A stretch of DNA of 64,000 nucleotides, taken from positions 14,485,032-14,549,031 of the forward strand of contig OZ020268.1 of assembly GCA_963971225.1 (NCBI GenBank). Reading direction: 5' to 3'. The stretch is from Melieria omissa (taxonomy: Eukaryota > Arthropoda > Insecta > Diptera > Ulidiidae). Positions 10,446 through 21,971 of the stretch are shown here, in pieces; position 1 is the first letter of the stretch, and the number at the start of each line of letters is the position of its first letter. The position numbers and the translations under genes are program-made. The notes under the pieces are model-generated. The model did no database searches and was not told the origin of the DNA. It saw only the letters and a list, made by a program, of their open reading frames with translations.

Positions 10446-12096
10446 CCCTTTCGGTACTTTTTTTTTATTTTAGACTTTAAAAATCATTCTTTACCATTTT
10501 ATTACTGTTTAAGCCTACATAATGAATAATCAAAAGAATTTTTTTAAATATGGTTCGAAAAAGTGGTTTTTGGGCATCATGCCATATGACATAGAATGTA
10601 CTTAAATTAATTTGTAATTATTAATTTTTAATTATTAAGATTTATTTATTGGATTTAAAACAGAACTTACTAATAAAATAAGCTGGGTAGGTATATCAGA
10701 GACATATCTTATAGATCAGTACATGATTTCCTGGTACACAGATGGCTCCCTAACGGAGGAACGTACCGGAATCGGGGTGTTTGGACCTGGGATTAGATAC
10801 TCCGAACAGGAAAGCAGACCACCATTTTCCAGGCGGAAATATACGCCATTGAAAGGTGCGCTCACTTCAATCTGGTGAGGAAATACCGGAACCGGAAGAT
10901 CGCGATCCTGTCAAACAGCCAAGCGGTAATCAAGGCATTAAGATCCTACCAGGTATCCTCGAAACTGGTGTCGGAATGCCTTGAGAAGCTGAACGAACAT
11001 GGTCGTTACAATCAGGTATGGGTCCTCTGGGTTCCGGGTCACGCCAGTATTGATGGGAATGAACAGGCCGACAAACTTGCAAGAAGGGGCGTCCACCCCA
11101 TTCGTCGGTCCAGAACCCTTCTGTGGTCTAGGCAAAGGAGCACTATCCATCCGCCGAGATAACCATCCGGAATCAATACTGGGAAAATCAACCAGGCCTT
11201 TAACATTCCAAGATGGTTATTGTCTCTTACAACAAGAAAAGGTTTGAGGAATGTATGGGTCTCTCAAAGAATAATCTAAGGATTATCACAGGTATATTGG
11301 CAGGGCATTGTAGACTGAACTATCATCTAACCAAACTAAGTGTCAGGGTGAACGAACTCTGTAGGTTCGGTTTGCAGGACAATAAAACTGCAATACACAT
11401 ACTAGGCATATGCCCTGCACTAATATACACACGAAGAAAGCATCTGTGTGACTTTATTATACCAGGTTCGGACTGGGTTTCCAGAGGCTTAGGAAATATA
11501 CTAAGATTCCTCTTGGATACTGGACTCACGAACGAACTGTGAAGTCCAAGCACGGGGCACAATAGATCTTTTAGGTCGCAGTGCACATTCCCCGCCAATA
11601 ATAACTTAAAAGTTCACAAAATACAATAAAAAAACATAAAAAAGGAAGTATAGCTTATAAATGGTGCGTGCAGCCACTGCCGTTTGTCAATCAAATAAAA
11701 AATTGTTTTTCCGCCATACGGCATAGTAAGAAATAAAAAAAATCGTACAGCCTTAGTGAACTATATTTGGGATTTAAGTTTTTTTAAACTTACTAAAGCA
11801 ATAAATACCTACTAGATTACTTACATAATTCTATGAATTAAATTTATTTTTGTAATAGAATAAATAAAAGTACGAAGTGATCTTTTTTGTAAAATACGCA
11901 GCTCGATAGGAACGCGCAATTTCTGAACCCTTACTGGGTTACTGGGTACACTAATTAAAATATTTTTTTCATTATTTGGTATAGAAAACTTTAGGGGAAA
12001 ATACAAAATATATAAAAATATAGTATCCACAAGTTTTTGACCTAAAACAGGCACTGAAAAGAGACTATGCCATATGGCATAGAATAACCGAAAGGG
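10446..12096. mobile_element. piggyBac-like non-autonomous element, TTAA-flanked, 1.65 kb
   Basis: Both ends read CCCTTTCGGT inward and are flanked by TTAA (10442-10445 and 12097-12100), the invariant target of piggyBac-type elements. A subterminal motif GCCATATGRCATAGAAT occurs at each side (about 10583-10599 and 12068-12084 in opposite context), supporting a single unit. The interior carries a decayed LINE fragment, probably a later insertion. No piggyBac transposase is present. Confidence 0.65.
10690..11635 (+). pseudogene. LINE fragment: RNase H and C-terminal zinc-type region, broken
   Basis: The 3' part of a non-LTR retrotransposon ORF2 of the LOA/Jockey/I type. An RNase H domain starts with WYTDGSLTEERTGIGVFGP at about 10731, then a frameshift near 10815 moves the frame to FQAEIYAIE; from 10875 the frame reads ILSNSQAVIKALRS and, near 11020, WVLWVPGHASIDGNEQADKLARRG, containing the RNase H acidic and histidine motifs. 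After another shift, a third frame (11213-11542) carries the LINE C-terminal region with a CRFGLQD/HILGICPAL cysteine-histidine pattern. At least two frameshifts and loss of the reverse transcriptase make it non-functional. It lies inside the piggyBac-like element. Confidence 0.8.
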
Positions 12097-12100
12097 TTAA

Positions 12101-15100
12101 CTAACCTTCATTGTTTTTGAGAAAATTACCAAATTTACCATACAAGTTGGGTATAATCAAGCAGAGATGATGCGCCATGTTCTGGCCAGGCGTCCAGCTG
12201 GACCAAAGTGGCCTCTAAACAAAAACTGAGCAGAGGAATCAAGTAACAGTTATTGTGATTTGGCTCGAGGACATTTTGGTTTGGAACGATATGAAGTAGC
12301 AGATCAACTAGTTAGCGAAAGTGTAGAATAAACTACTCGATGATTAAGCAAAACAGAGAGAAGGAACGGGACGGTCTGTTACAAAGCTTTCAAAGCAAAC
12401 TAAAAGCATTCGCCAGGCAGAGAAACCAAAAGGGTTCATAGTTGCGATTGGAGCAGATGGCTGACTAAACTTGTGGTCGATCATGAAAATACATTAATGT
12501 AAAAAACAAGCAGATTATTCTTAAAAATATGGTTACTCTTTTCGTTGCTTAAATTACTCATTATCCAAGAAAAATTTATAGCACATTTCAAGCTAATTGC
12601 AAGGTTTCGTAAACCTAACTAGAAGTGAAAATTACTGTATGTAGTTTTTATGTGAACAATATAAAAGGATTTCGTTCTTAAAGTACTCTTTAGTGTATCT
12701 GAGAGTCCACTTCATCTTGTTGCACTTTAAACCTTGACCCAGCTTCATTCTCTCAAGCTTGGCTAACAAAAATTGGTGCTCGAAACGTCCCATTTGTTGG
12801 TGCGCCACTGGCTGCATGCCAGCCACATTCCATCTATCTAACCATATTCCAACGCTTCTCAATTTATCTATTTTTGCCGCCTGCTCGTAGTCCGCACATT
12901 TTCCTATCGATTCCATAACCGCAGCCACTTGCAATGCGCCGCAAGTAAACTGCCGAGTAAATGAAGCAGATTAAATAAAAAAAACAACGCTTTGCTGCGG
13001 GCACGTTCCGGCTTACTACACTCAACAATTCAGTCCGTCCTCCTGTTCCGCGCGCCGTTGTGTTCGGTCATAAAAAGCGAAACTTTTTGCCATTCATTTT
13101 TGAAGGTGGGCCGCCGTCGCAGCTGGTCAGCATCGACACTGATGTCCGGAATGGGCCACTTAGCTGCGTGGTTGGGCGGCCGAATGGTGACAGTGGTGGC
13201 CACTTGGCCGCCGGACAGGTGTAGTTTGGTGCTCGAATGGCACGGCGAGTGCTTTTGTTGTTTCAACTGCTGCTGCACTGTGTTCGGCGTTTTTACTGTT
13301 TGGTTTGCCACAACAACCACAACGCCATTTCAAAGTTGATCCTTTGACGGCGTCGACGATAAAATTAACAAAATCCGCACTGAATTTGAGTTGTTGCCGC
13401 TTCGCCGTCGAAGCATCAGCGACGCAGGTGTGCTGAGCGCTGCGGTGAACACGCGCGCCGGAAATGGCCGAATGGCAGCGGAAGTGTAAGTAGACGCCGC
13501 GTCGAGATTAACTCGCATTAGGCGAGTGCGTCAACCGGTTTCCGTGGCGAGTTGTTAGAGTGCGCCGCGTTATTTTTCGTTTTAAATTCGAATTATGTGC
13601 TGGTGTTGATATTGTGTAAAGTGTGCCATGAGCGGCAATGTGGGGGGGGGGGCGAGCGGTTTATAATGGCGTCAGGATTATGGCTGGATTAGGTGTGTTG
13701 CGGCAGTTAGGCGGCGATAGGTGCTTGCAGCGGGGAGGGAGAATTTTGTAGATTTGCTATTTAAGTTGCGCTTACAAGCATTAAACGCTTCGAAAGGATA
13801 CAAAGTGAGCTTAGTTGAAAAATTCAATTCGCGTGTCGTTGTTTAAAGGAATTCATAAACTCACGTGACTTGTGGCAAGCATTTTTGCTAGAAATAAGTA
13901 GAGTTGCAATGCCAAATGTTGCATCCGAAATCCATTTAGAATTATTCCCATATTCCGCCTGCAGCGCGACACTGCAAGTTGCGCTGCAAGTTGTTAAATG
14001 TGGACTAGCAACTCGTAAATTTGATTTTTATCACACAGCCATACTTGCCACCAACTCCTACTTGTGCATAAACAACTACAACAACAACAACAACACTCAC
14101 TGGCAGCAAATAATTTACATAGCACTGACTGTCGCTTCCGTTTCACTGCATTTTGCACATTTTCTATGGCTTAGCGGAAGTTCCACACACACACACACAC
14201 ACTGCGCTCCCACGTTCAGGCATTCACCCGGATAGCAGCAACAGCAACAGCAGCAGCAGCTCCCCAAACGAACGAGCAGCATAAGCGAGAAATGGTTGGC
14301 AATGAATCTGCCAGCGCAAAAATATGATGGCACATCAACAACAATGGCAACAACAACAACAACCACTAGAATAAGAACAAGAACAAGAATTGCAACAGCA
14401 ACGCATGGTGCAACAACAATGACAACAACATAAATGACAATTGCCAACAATGCTGCCGCATTCTCACTTTATAACCATTGTCCGTACGTGTGAATGTGAA
14501 TGTGTGCGTACAAATGTGTGAATGTATGAGTAGGAGTGGGTGCAGTTGCATGCGGGTGTGCGGCATAGCTTTGAACGTGCCACATTCTCTTCAGTAGGCG
14601 TCAATGGCGGCAACAATTGCACAGCGCAGTCGGCCAATGCGGCGACGGACGTACGTGCGAATTGGCATCGCTTTTGTTGTAAGCTGCAATGCGATTATTG
14701 CTTTCATTTATTTTTGATGCCCGTGGCCATGCAACGTTTACGGTGAACAGCGCACTTTACCACCCAACCAACACACACACACACACAGGCACAGACACTC
14801 ATTTTGAAACGGCAGCGCCCGTCAGCGCGCCGCACGAGTGTCGGTGAAAAAGTGACATGGCCGCAGGACACACTTTCGCTCAAGTGGCAACGCAGACGCC
14901 TGCCATGTGCGCTGTGTGGCAAGTTTGTGCTGCAACAACAACAACACAAATTACAACAACAGCCCTTGTGCAGTGAGATTAGCGTTTAGCGTGCAGTCAG
15001 CTGCGCGCCAGTCAGTCGCAGCTTCCAATTCGGCCGGAAATGTTAGTTAGTTGTTGCTGCTGCAGCCGGTGATGACGCTGGCGATAACAACTGCTGTCGC

Positions 15101-15673
15101 CGTGCTCGGATTTAAACGGATAATAGCCGTGACAGATTTTCGCACTTTCAGCGCAGCCGACAACTTTTTGTGTTGTCTTTTAAGATTTGGCATCGTCGTC
15201 GCCAACATTGCAACTGCGCTGCCGCTAAACGGCAGCACCGTTCACCTTACACGTACGCCCGCAACAACAAATTGGCAAAATTACTTATGACTGGCAAAAG
15301 TGGGTCACCGAGCGGCAGCAGCGACCGAAATGCCGTCAGAATTTGGTACATTGGCAACGACTTTTCCTTGGTGTGGCCGCTTTCTCGCGTTGGTGTGCGC
15401 CAAAACGACGCGACATTTGCTGATTAGTAGCCAGTTATCATTTATTATAAGGGCATAGCAGTAGAAACAACAACAACAACTGATATATAGGGTATTTGTT
15501 GGTTGACAGAAGGAATGAGTTGTTTTTGTAGATATTTTTTAGTAGCAAAATTAATTACTCACGTTAATGATAAACAAATACCAAGCCAAATAAATAAAAC
15601 TAGGTCGAAAAAAATTGTATTAGAGGTAAAATCTTATTAAAAGAATCTTGGGTGTTATTACGTTAAACTCATC
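12101..15673. other. no gene seen; GC-richer patch and CAA/CAG tracts
   Basis: No gene could be supported. Sequence at 13000-13560 is GC-richer with CpG and could be a control region, but the overlapping open frames on both strands there have no recognisable motif. Simple tracts: poly-G at about 13643-13652, CAA repeats near 14080-14096 and 14345-14367, CA at 14188-14202 and 14771-14786, CAG/CAA at 14235-14260. A CAGTCAGTCGCAG initiator-like cluster sits near 15010-15022. Confidence 0.4.
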
Positions 15674-15751
15674 TCGTCGCCTGAGAATACAAATGTCGTA
15701 TGTGTAACTAGGCTCAATGGAACATACGACATTCCTTTTCTGAGGCGACGA
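15674..15751. ncRNA. 78-nt pre-miRNA-like hairpin (candidate)
   Basis: Two 30-nt arms (15674-15703 and 15722-15751) are reverse complements at 26 of 30 positions: TCGTCGCCT and AATGTCGTATGT are perfectly paired, with a mismatched patch between them. They enclose an 18-nt loop. Size and bulge pattern resemble an animal pre-miRNA, but a small MITE or the end of a palindromic element would look the same. It matches no conserved fly miRNA that I can recall. Confidence 0.35.
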
Positions 15752-16354
15752 TCTGTTGTTATTTGAGATCTTACTCAAACAAATAATAATTGCTTGCATA
15801 TAAAATTTATACATATTGTATATCCAACGTTCAGTCACAAAGACGACTGTCAACAAATTTACTTATGTATGTATAATATTTTTCATTGGTAGGTACTTTT
15901 AAAAACTGTCTATAAAAATTCACTTAATGCAAAGAGTATTTTGAAACGACCTTACACTACCCACAACAACTCGCAAATCGCATGATTCTTCTTCATGCAT
16001 TGTAGACATTTTTCACTGAACATAATTTCGCATTGGAATTCTGTTATTGCACAAAACCCAACAACACAAATGCCACAAATGAATTCATCGGCAATGCATT
16101 TGAGCGACCAAAATGCATTGAAGGCCGTGTTGTGTGTGCAAAAATGTAAATGAGTGAAATTAAAAGCAACAAAAATAATTCGGTTACACGCATCCGTTAA
16201 CAAACGGACCGCAATGAAAAAGTAAACGACAAACCATAAAGCAATGCAACATTTCTGCACAATGTGCGAGCACATTTCAATTCGTTCGAGTACTGTACGA
16301 GCTCGCCTGACTATAATTCATGTGGTGTGTGAGTATGTGTGTGTGTGTTGCAAT
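15752..16354. other. no gene seen; AT-rich non-coding
   Basis: Short frames only, no motifs. A GT tract (16335-16349) lies against the left end of the hAT MITE. Confidence 0.5.
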
Positions 16355-16479
16355 CAGTAACGCACACAGAATTACATTTGGCGGGGTCATTTTAGATCCA
16401 ATACCGTTTGAAACCATGTGAGCCACACATAATTGCTGCAATAAAAAGCCCCCCAAAACCCCCCCTACGTGCGTTACTG
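16355..16479. mobile_element. hAT-type MITE (125 bp)
   Basis: Terminal inverted repeats CAGTAACGCAC at both ends, with G-rich (left) and C-rich (right) subterminal tracts. The layout, including an ACATTTGGCGGGG phrase after the left end, matches the MITE at 34567 and the half copy at 58032. The flanking 8-mers agree only weakly, so the target duplication has decayed. Confidence 0.65.
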
Positions 16480-16902
16480 GTCGTGCTGTATGCCTTCCGA
16501 CTGTCAAGTTTTATTTTTGTGATCATTTTTGTGTGTCAGTGTTAATTTTATTCTTGGAATAAAACATGGACATTTTCGTAATTTGTGTTCAAATATGTTT
16601 GTTCTAAAACTACTATTTTATTTATGGTTAGTCAACATTTTAGTAGTATTTGTGGTAGTGCAATTTTTATATTTCAAGACTCAGTTAAAAATTGTGTTTT
16701 ACTTAACAACAAGAAAACACATATAAGAATGTTTTCATTTGTGCCAACCCATTTATTGTTAACCCACTCATGGGTTTGATCCTTCCTTAAGCTATTTAAA
16801 ATTTGTCTCATTCCCTACGTAAAACACAAAAATAAGACACACAGAAGAAATCGTTCAGAAAACAATCCATGTGGAAGACTCTCAGTGAGTTTATGAACAG
16901 CC

Positions 16903-17680
16903 CAGTGTTGCCAGATGCCTGAAAAGACTTTCTCCTTATTTATTTATTATTAATTTCCTCACAAAAATTTAAAAAATCTCCTTATAATGCTTTTTAAGTT
17001 TTTCATTTCAAGTCATTTTAAACTAAGAAATAAAACTTCTTATAAAAAAAACTATATTGTTGACATATTCATTCAGCCTAATAACAACAAATTAAAAACA
17101 AGGTTAGGTTAGGTTACGGAAGGGGTGTGTGCGGCAAGCACTTCCACTCGGAGACCCTGTTGGGTCCATTGTGAATCCCTTCATTTTCGGAGAAACCGGT
17201 GCATTCTTCTATCTGTTGGGATCCCTGTAGATCCAGGCGGGATCTTTTGGGAACCATTTGGTCTTGGCGAGGAAATTGTGTAGATCGGTAATCTGTGCGT
17301 CTGCTACCTCCGCTAGCCCATCAAAGAACCTTGCCCCAAGAGTCTGGAGCCGTCGTCCTTGTAGTGATGGGCAGTGGCATAGCAGATGCTGGACCGATTC
17401 TACTGCATCCTCGTCTCCACAGCTCCTAAAAACAAAATATATAAAAAAATTACATCGGTAGGAAATTGACTTTTGTTAACTTCCTTCATTCACAGCATAA
17501 ATTATACACTTTGAAGTATATATTTTAATAAATTAAATTAAGTATTTTAACTTTCAATATTCATGGCTTCAGTGGCACTAATGATGTCAAATGGATCACC
17601 ATCAAAATCTCCTGAGCTTTCTCCTAAAAGGCCAAGAAGCCCCTAAATCCAGGAGAAAATCCCTTGATCTGGCAACACTG
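16903..17680. mobile_element. hAT-type non-autonomous element carrying a LINE insertion
   Basis: Inverted ends CAGTGTTGCCAGAT are perfect over 14 bp. Flanking octamers are GAACAGCC (16895-16902) and GAACAGAC (17681-17688), 7 of 8 identical, as expected for a hAT TSD. The interior is AT-rich and non-coding except for the LINE piece at 17102-17426; without it the element is about 440 bp. Confidence 0.8.
17102..17426 (-). pseudogene. 5'-truncated LINE, C-terminal ORF2 end with (TAACC)n tail
   Basis: Read on the minus strand, the first part encodes a LINE ORF2 C-terminus with the cysteine-histidine pattern CGDEDAVESVQHLLCHCPSL followed by GRRLQTLGARFFD, typical of LOA/Jockey/I-type elements. It runs on to a short 3' UTR ending in TAACCTAACCTAACC. 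The insertion is bounded by a 9-bp duplication, TAAAAACAA, at 17093-17101 and 17427-17435, so this is a genuine target-primed insertion truncated at its 5' end. It sits inside the hAT element at 16903-17680 and is therefore younger than it. Confidence 0.8.
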
Positions 17681-18560
17681 GAACAGACGAACTACACTTT
17701 CCTTTCGATGTCTCAATGTCGTCGAATGTGAGCGTGTGTGTGTATCAACCGGTTAAGAGACTAAAAAATTAATATATACGCCGATTGTTGGGCTTATAAA
17801 CGCATAGTTGGCAAAGGAACATAGTTCAGCTGATTATCCTTGTGAGCATTTTCAGCCACCCACATAGTCAATGCACAACTAGAATTGTTCTTTGGAGAAA
17901 GAAGCGGTAGTATTAGTGTTCCATAATGCATTTTTTACGTATAACTCAGAATGAAAGATATTAGCAGAAGTCATTACTGGACACCTTTAACCTTTCGGAA
18001 ATAAAGTCAAAATATATGAACCTGAAGTCATTACTGAAGTCATCATTGATGATCTTTTGGAAATTAAGTAGAAATAGCTCAACTTTGGGCCGTTATCTGG
18101 TCGTCATATCAACAATGTCTATATTGTAAATACTACATCGAAAATGTTATTTCTGATCCACCTCTTTTCACTGCCGGGAATTTCTACTCTCTTTGAACTC
18201 TGACTGGCAACGTGTGAAAAAGCAAAAGCAATCCACCGCAACCCGCTGAAGTAGAACAACTTTTATTATAAATAAACGGATAAATATATCTCAATATCCA
18301 AATACGGAAAAATACATAACTTGGTTTGAACAATACCAAAACTTTGTACTTGGATGCAACGTGGTGTAGCGTTCAGAAGACGGACGGTCCTATATCTATC
18401 GATAATGCTTCAGGAAATTGTGTCAAACATATTCACAGCTACTTTGTCATAGAAACTTTACAACTTTTCGAGCCTTAAGTGCTTCATACATGAACAGCAC
18501 CTTTAATCTAGTAGACCGCCAGTTATATACACAGAACCTTTTTCTAATTTATAAAAATAT
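17681..18560. other. no gene seen
   Basis: AT-rich non-coding sequence between the hAT element and the solo LTR. No motif, array or inverted end was recognised. Confidence 0.5.
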
Positions 18561-18952
18561 TGTTACGAAAATCCCAAGTCTTACAAGGTTCGTTTGGATT
18601 GTGTTTGAAAATAAAACAACTTCAATTCTTCAGCGCAAAACGCAGTCAGAAACTACCAATCACTTTATTTACCACTTTGCTTGCTTAACACAAACTCGAT
18701 CCCTTGCGCTGCCACTGCTGCTTTTATACTAGTTTTCTTATCGCGCCGAAGTTTCTTGCACATTCCAGTTGTACTTTCTATCTCGAATGTTCTAGCAAAG
18801 TTCATTAGCTTTAGCGAACCATCCTTGCCATATCGGACTATCCAAGCGAATTATACCAAATTTGCCATACTTCAAAGTGCATGCCTAAAAGTATGCTTGG
18901 AAAAGCATTCGTGCATAGAAAAGCATTCAGCACAGAGTGCTTTATCGTTTCA
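18561..18952 (-). mobile_element. Solo LTR, subfamily B (minus orientation)
   Basis: The left edge reads TGTTACGAAAATCCC and the right edge TTTATCGTTTCA, so in its own orientation the unit runs TG...CA. It is flanked by ATAT on both sides (18557-18560 and 18953-18956), a 4-bp TSD. The reverse complement holds a TATA box (TATAAAA, 18722-18728), and the GTTTGAAAATAAAACAAC phrase is shared with the copy at 38244. No internal retroelement sequence adjoins it, so it is a recombination product. Confidence 0.8.
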
Positions 18953-20379
18953 ATATGATAACCAATTTAAAAATCAATAAAATTTATTAAAGTTTTTATC
19001 AATAATGTAAACCATTTTTAGCCTCCATTTCCTTCATCACTGAAAATGCAATTTTTTGCTAAAACAAAAATCATTAAATCATTTAAAAATTAAAATATTA
19101 TACATTGTAATAAAAAGCGAATCAATAAAGCAAAACCAATCTGTGATAATATTTCGTTAAAATTAAATTTAATCAAATTAGCAACTAACACAACAAAAAA
19201 ACCCAAACGCGCATAATTTACAGAAATTTGGAAAAATTCAGCTTTTGCAGCATAGAATTATGTGTGTGAACTGTGCGAATCCCAGACACTAAATAATGTT
19301 TCGGCAAAAACTTTTCTCGTACATTTTTCTACAATTAAAAATTGTGATAAATCACAATGCCGCAGAAAAAAGCGCAAAAGTCGCTTATTAATATATATCG
19401 AATTAAATTAAATGCTCTACGATTATTGAATTCGTTTTGTTTTTATTGTTTATTATGGCTGTTGTTGTTTTTCATTATTATTCTTTGTTGCTGTTGTCAC
19501 TCGGCAATGCGGCTTAAATCAATTTAAAGGGCAATTAAGCAGTTTAAGTGCCTCATGAAATATACAAACACACACGTACACAATGACACACAGCAATGCA
19601 AATACACGCACGCAGACAATGGCAATTAAGATTACAATTGAACATATAAGCAAGTACAACAACAACAACAAACAGCGCACACCTTCGCATACATGTGAAG
19701 TCACTCACACAGTCACACTCACACTCACAGCAGCAACGCCACTCGCGAAGGCATTTATGTTGTGCCTGCATACAAACGTACAAACTTACATACGTGCATA
19801 CAAATATACAATGTCGCGCTTGTTTACAATGACAGAAGTCTACGTACATCTACGACTGCAACTATGTGGCTGTGAGTGTGTTTGTGTTCGCGTGTGTGTG
19901 TGTGTGTGTGTGTGTGGCGCATGCCACGTCACGGCGCGTTGATTAATTGTGGTGTAAATTAAAATTGCAAATTGCCGTTGTGGGCGCAACTGCGACGCCA
20001 CCGACACAGTCACTGCCAGCGACGCGTTCTTGTTCTATTGAAATCGCTCCGATTACGCTCCGGCACGCTCGCCGCGAAGCATTCGATTTTAATATTGAAT
20101 TATGCACTGCAAAGTTACGTGAAAATCTGGGCGGGCTTAATTAAGTTTTAAGCAGATCAAAGTATTCGCTCAAAAGTGGCTTTCGTTCAAGGCAGTGAAG
20201 CTATCGTTTTGTACGCTGTCGACGCAAGGACGAAGAATGGCAGACAATGTGAAAATGTTTGCGTAAATTACTTTGCGAAATTGAATTCGGCAAAAACAAA
20301 ATAATAGTTTTTATACAACTATGACTGAGAATGTCAGTGAATCCATTTGTCGGTATATCTAACTGACATTATTTCTGTG
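18953..20379. other. no gene seen; GT/CA tracts
   Basis: AT-rich sequence, then CA-rich DNA (19565-19615) and a GT tract at about 19888-19914. A GC-richer patch at 19970-20130 has an open frame without motif. Confidence 0.5.
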
Positions 20380-21235
20380 TAAATCTCTGTCTATGTATAT
20401 CTGGATGTCTACTCATCCTACCTTTAGTTGTCCATATATCTGTTCACATTCCTCTATCATAAGTTACTCAGTCTATCAGGTTATCCGTGTATCTGTCCAC
20501 ATAACAGTCTATCCATCCGACTATGTAGTAGTTCTATATAAATCTCTCTGTATAACGATCTGCCAGCCTATCTGTCTACCTATCCGACTTTGATTTCGTC
20601 TTTCTGTCTATCTACTTATTCGTCTTTCTGTCTGTCTATCTGTTTGTCTATCCGTCTGTATATCCGATTGTATCTACCTGTTTATTCGTCTATCTTTGCT
20701 TGTTGTTTTGTCTGTCGGTTTGTTTATATGTCTGTCTATCTGTACATCTATATGACTGTGTATTGTTCAACTATCTGTCTGTCTATCCATCTGGTATCTG
20801 GTATTTGTTTATCTGTTTATCTATTTGTCTGTTTGCCTATCTGCGTGTCTATCCATTCGACTATTATTTCTGTCTATATCTCTGTCAGTCCATCCAACCG
20901 ATTATTATTTCTATCCATAACTTTTCCTGTCTGCCTTGATTTCATATATATCCTTGCTTGCCTATTTATTTGCTTGTCTATCTGTCTGTCTACTTGTTTT
21001 TCTATATCCCCTTTTTCCCTGCTTATATATCTGTCTATCTTTCTATCTGCCTATATATTTGTTTGTTCCATTGGTTTTTCTATCCTTTTTCTGTGTTTCT
21101 GTCTCTCTATTTGTCTATCCATTATTTTGATTATTATTATTAAAGTGTAGGGAGCGTCAAGAAAAGCGGTCGCGTAGGCAAACTGTCTATCCATATGTCT
21201 GTATATTCATCTATCTCTGTATCCATCTATCTGTT
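20380..21235. repeat. Degenerate TCTG/TCTA (CTAT) cryptic satellite
   Basis: About 850 bp of pyrimidine-rich diverged tetranucleotides (TCTG, TCTA, TTTG, ATCC), with blocks such as CTGTCTATCTG. It is the same kind of sequence as the array at 4.1-5.6 kb, but in the opposite strand orientation. The open frames rich in Cys, Leu, Ser and Tyr are repeat artefacts. A non-repeat phrase interrupts it at 21147-21180. Confidence 0.85.
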
Positions 21236-21971
21236 CATCTGGACACAGAACCGAAGATATCGTCCTTTCGTAGTCCGTTTTCTGTGTTAATCAGTAACCA
21301 TATCAGTATCTACTTGGAGCTGATTTTTGTTCAGCGAACCCGTTTTGAGGTTATGATCCTTCAAGAACATTCACGAGTGTCTCAGTAATGGGTGGAATGA
21401 AATGAAATCCTCTAAATGCCATTGTCTATGAAAAGCGAAGGATCAAGTTTTGCAAAATGGGCTTTAGGTTCCATCTAACTCAATGCGAAGTGGGTGTCTG
21501 AAGAAGACAGAAAGCAAACTAAGCTTTAATCTTGTCAATCCATAAGTCAAATGTCTAACCAAAAAATGTAACTAGTTTATTTTCATATCAAAGCATTTTT
21601 TCCAACTGTATTCCGACCCCATCAATAGCGAATTAAATATTGAAAAACTAAAACCCAAAAGCCTCGAGTATCATTAAAACTGCTTACCTTTGAAAAGCAA
21701 AATATGCAGCAAATTAAATACAAAATAATTTTTCGGCATATTGCTGCTTGCTTATTACGGCAAATTGATACCGCTACTTGTGATTATCCAACCGTTTACG
21801 ATATCGTTAAATCAAAGATTTCGATCTTATTCACTGTGGCAACTTTGATCTCCCTTTTAGGGGCAAACGAAATCATTTGGTCCCATCGGTTCGTTAATTC
21901 CGCTCACACAAGATTATAAAGATGCATAATTTGACAATATTTCTAATTTACATTTTCCTTTTTCATTGCAG
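21236..21971 (+). other. no gene seen; ends in a splice acceptor
   Basis: AT-rich, non-coding. The end is a strong polypyrimidine tract and CAG (TTTTCCTTTTTCATTGCAG, 21953-21971) that looks like the 3' splice site of the next exon, so at least the last part is probably intronic. Confidence 0.45.

Noticed and set aside
12632..12934. 100-codon minus-strand frame
   Set aside because: Ordinary composition but no recognisable motif, splice context or neighbour; likely chance.
13030..13340. Overlapping frames on both strands in a GC-rich patch
   Set aside because: No domain and no codon preference visible; GC-rich DNA keeps frames open.
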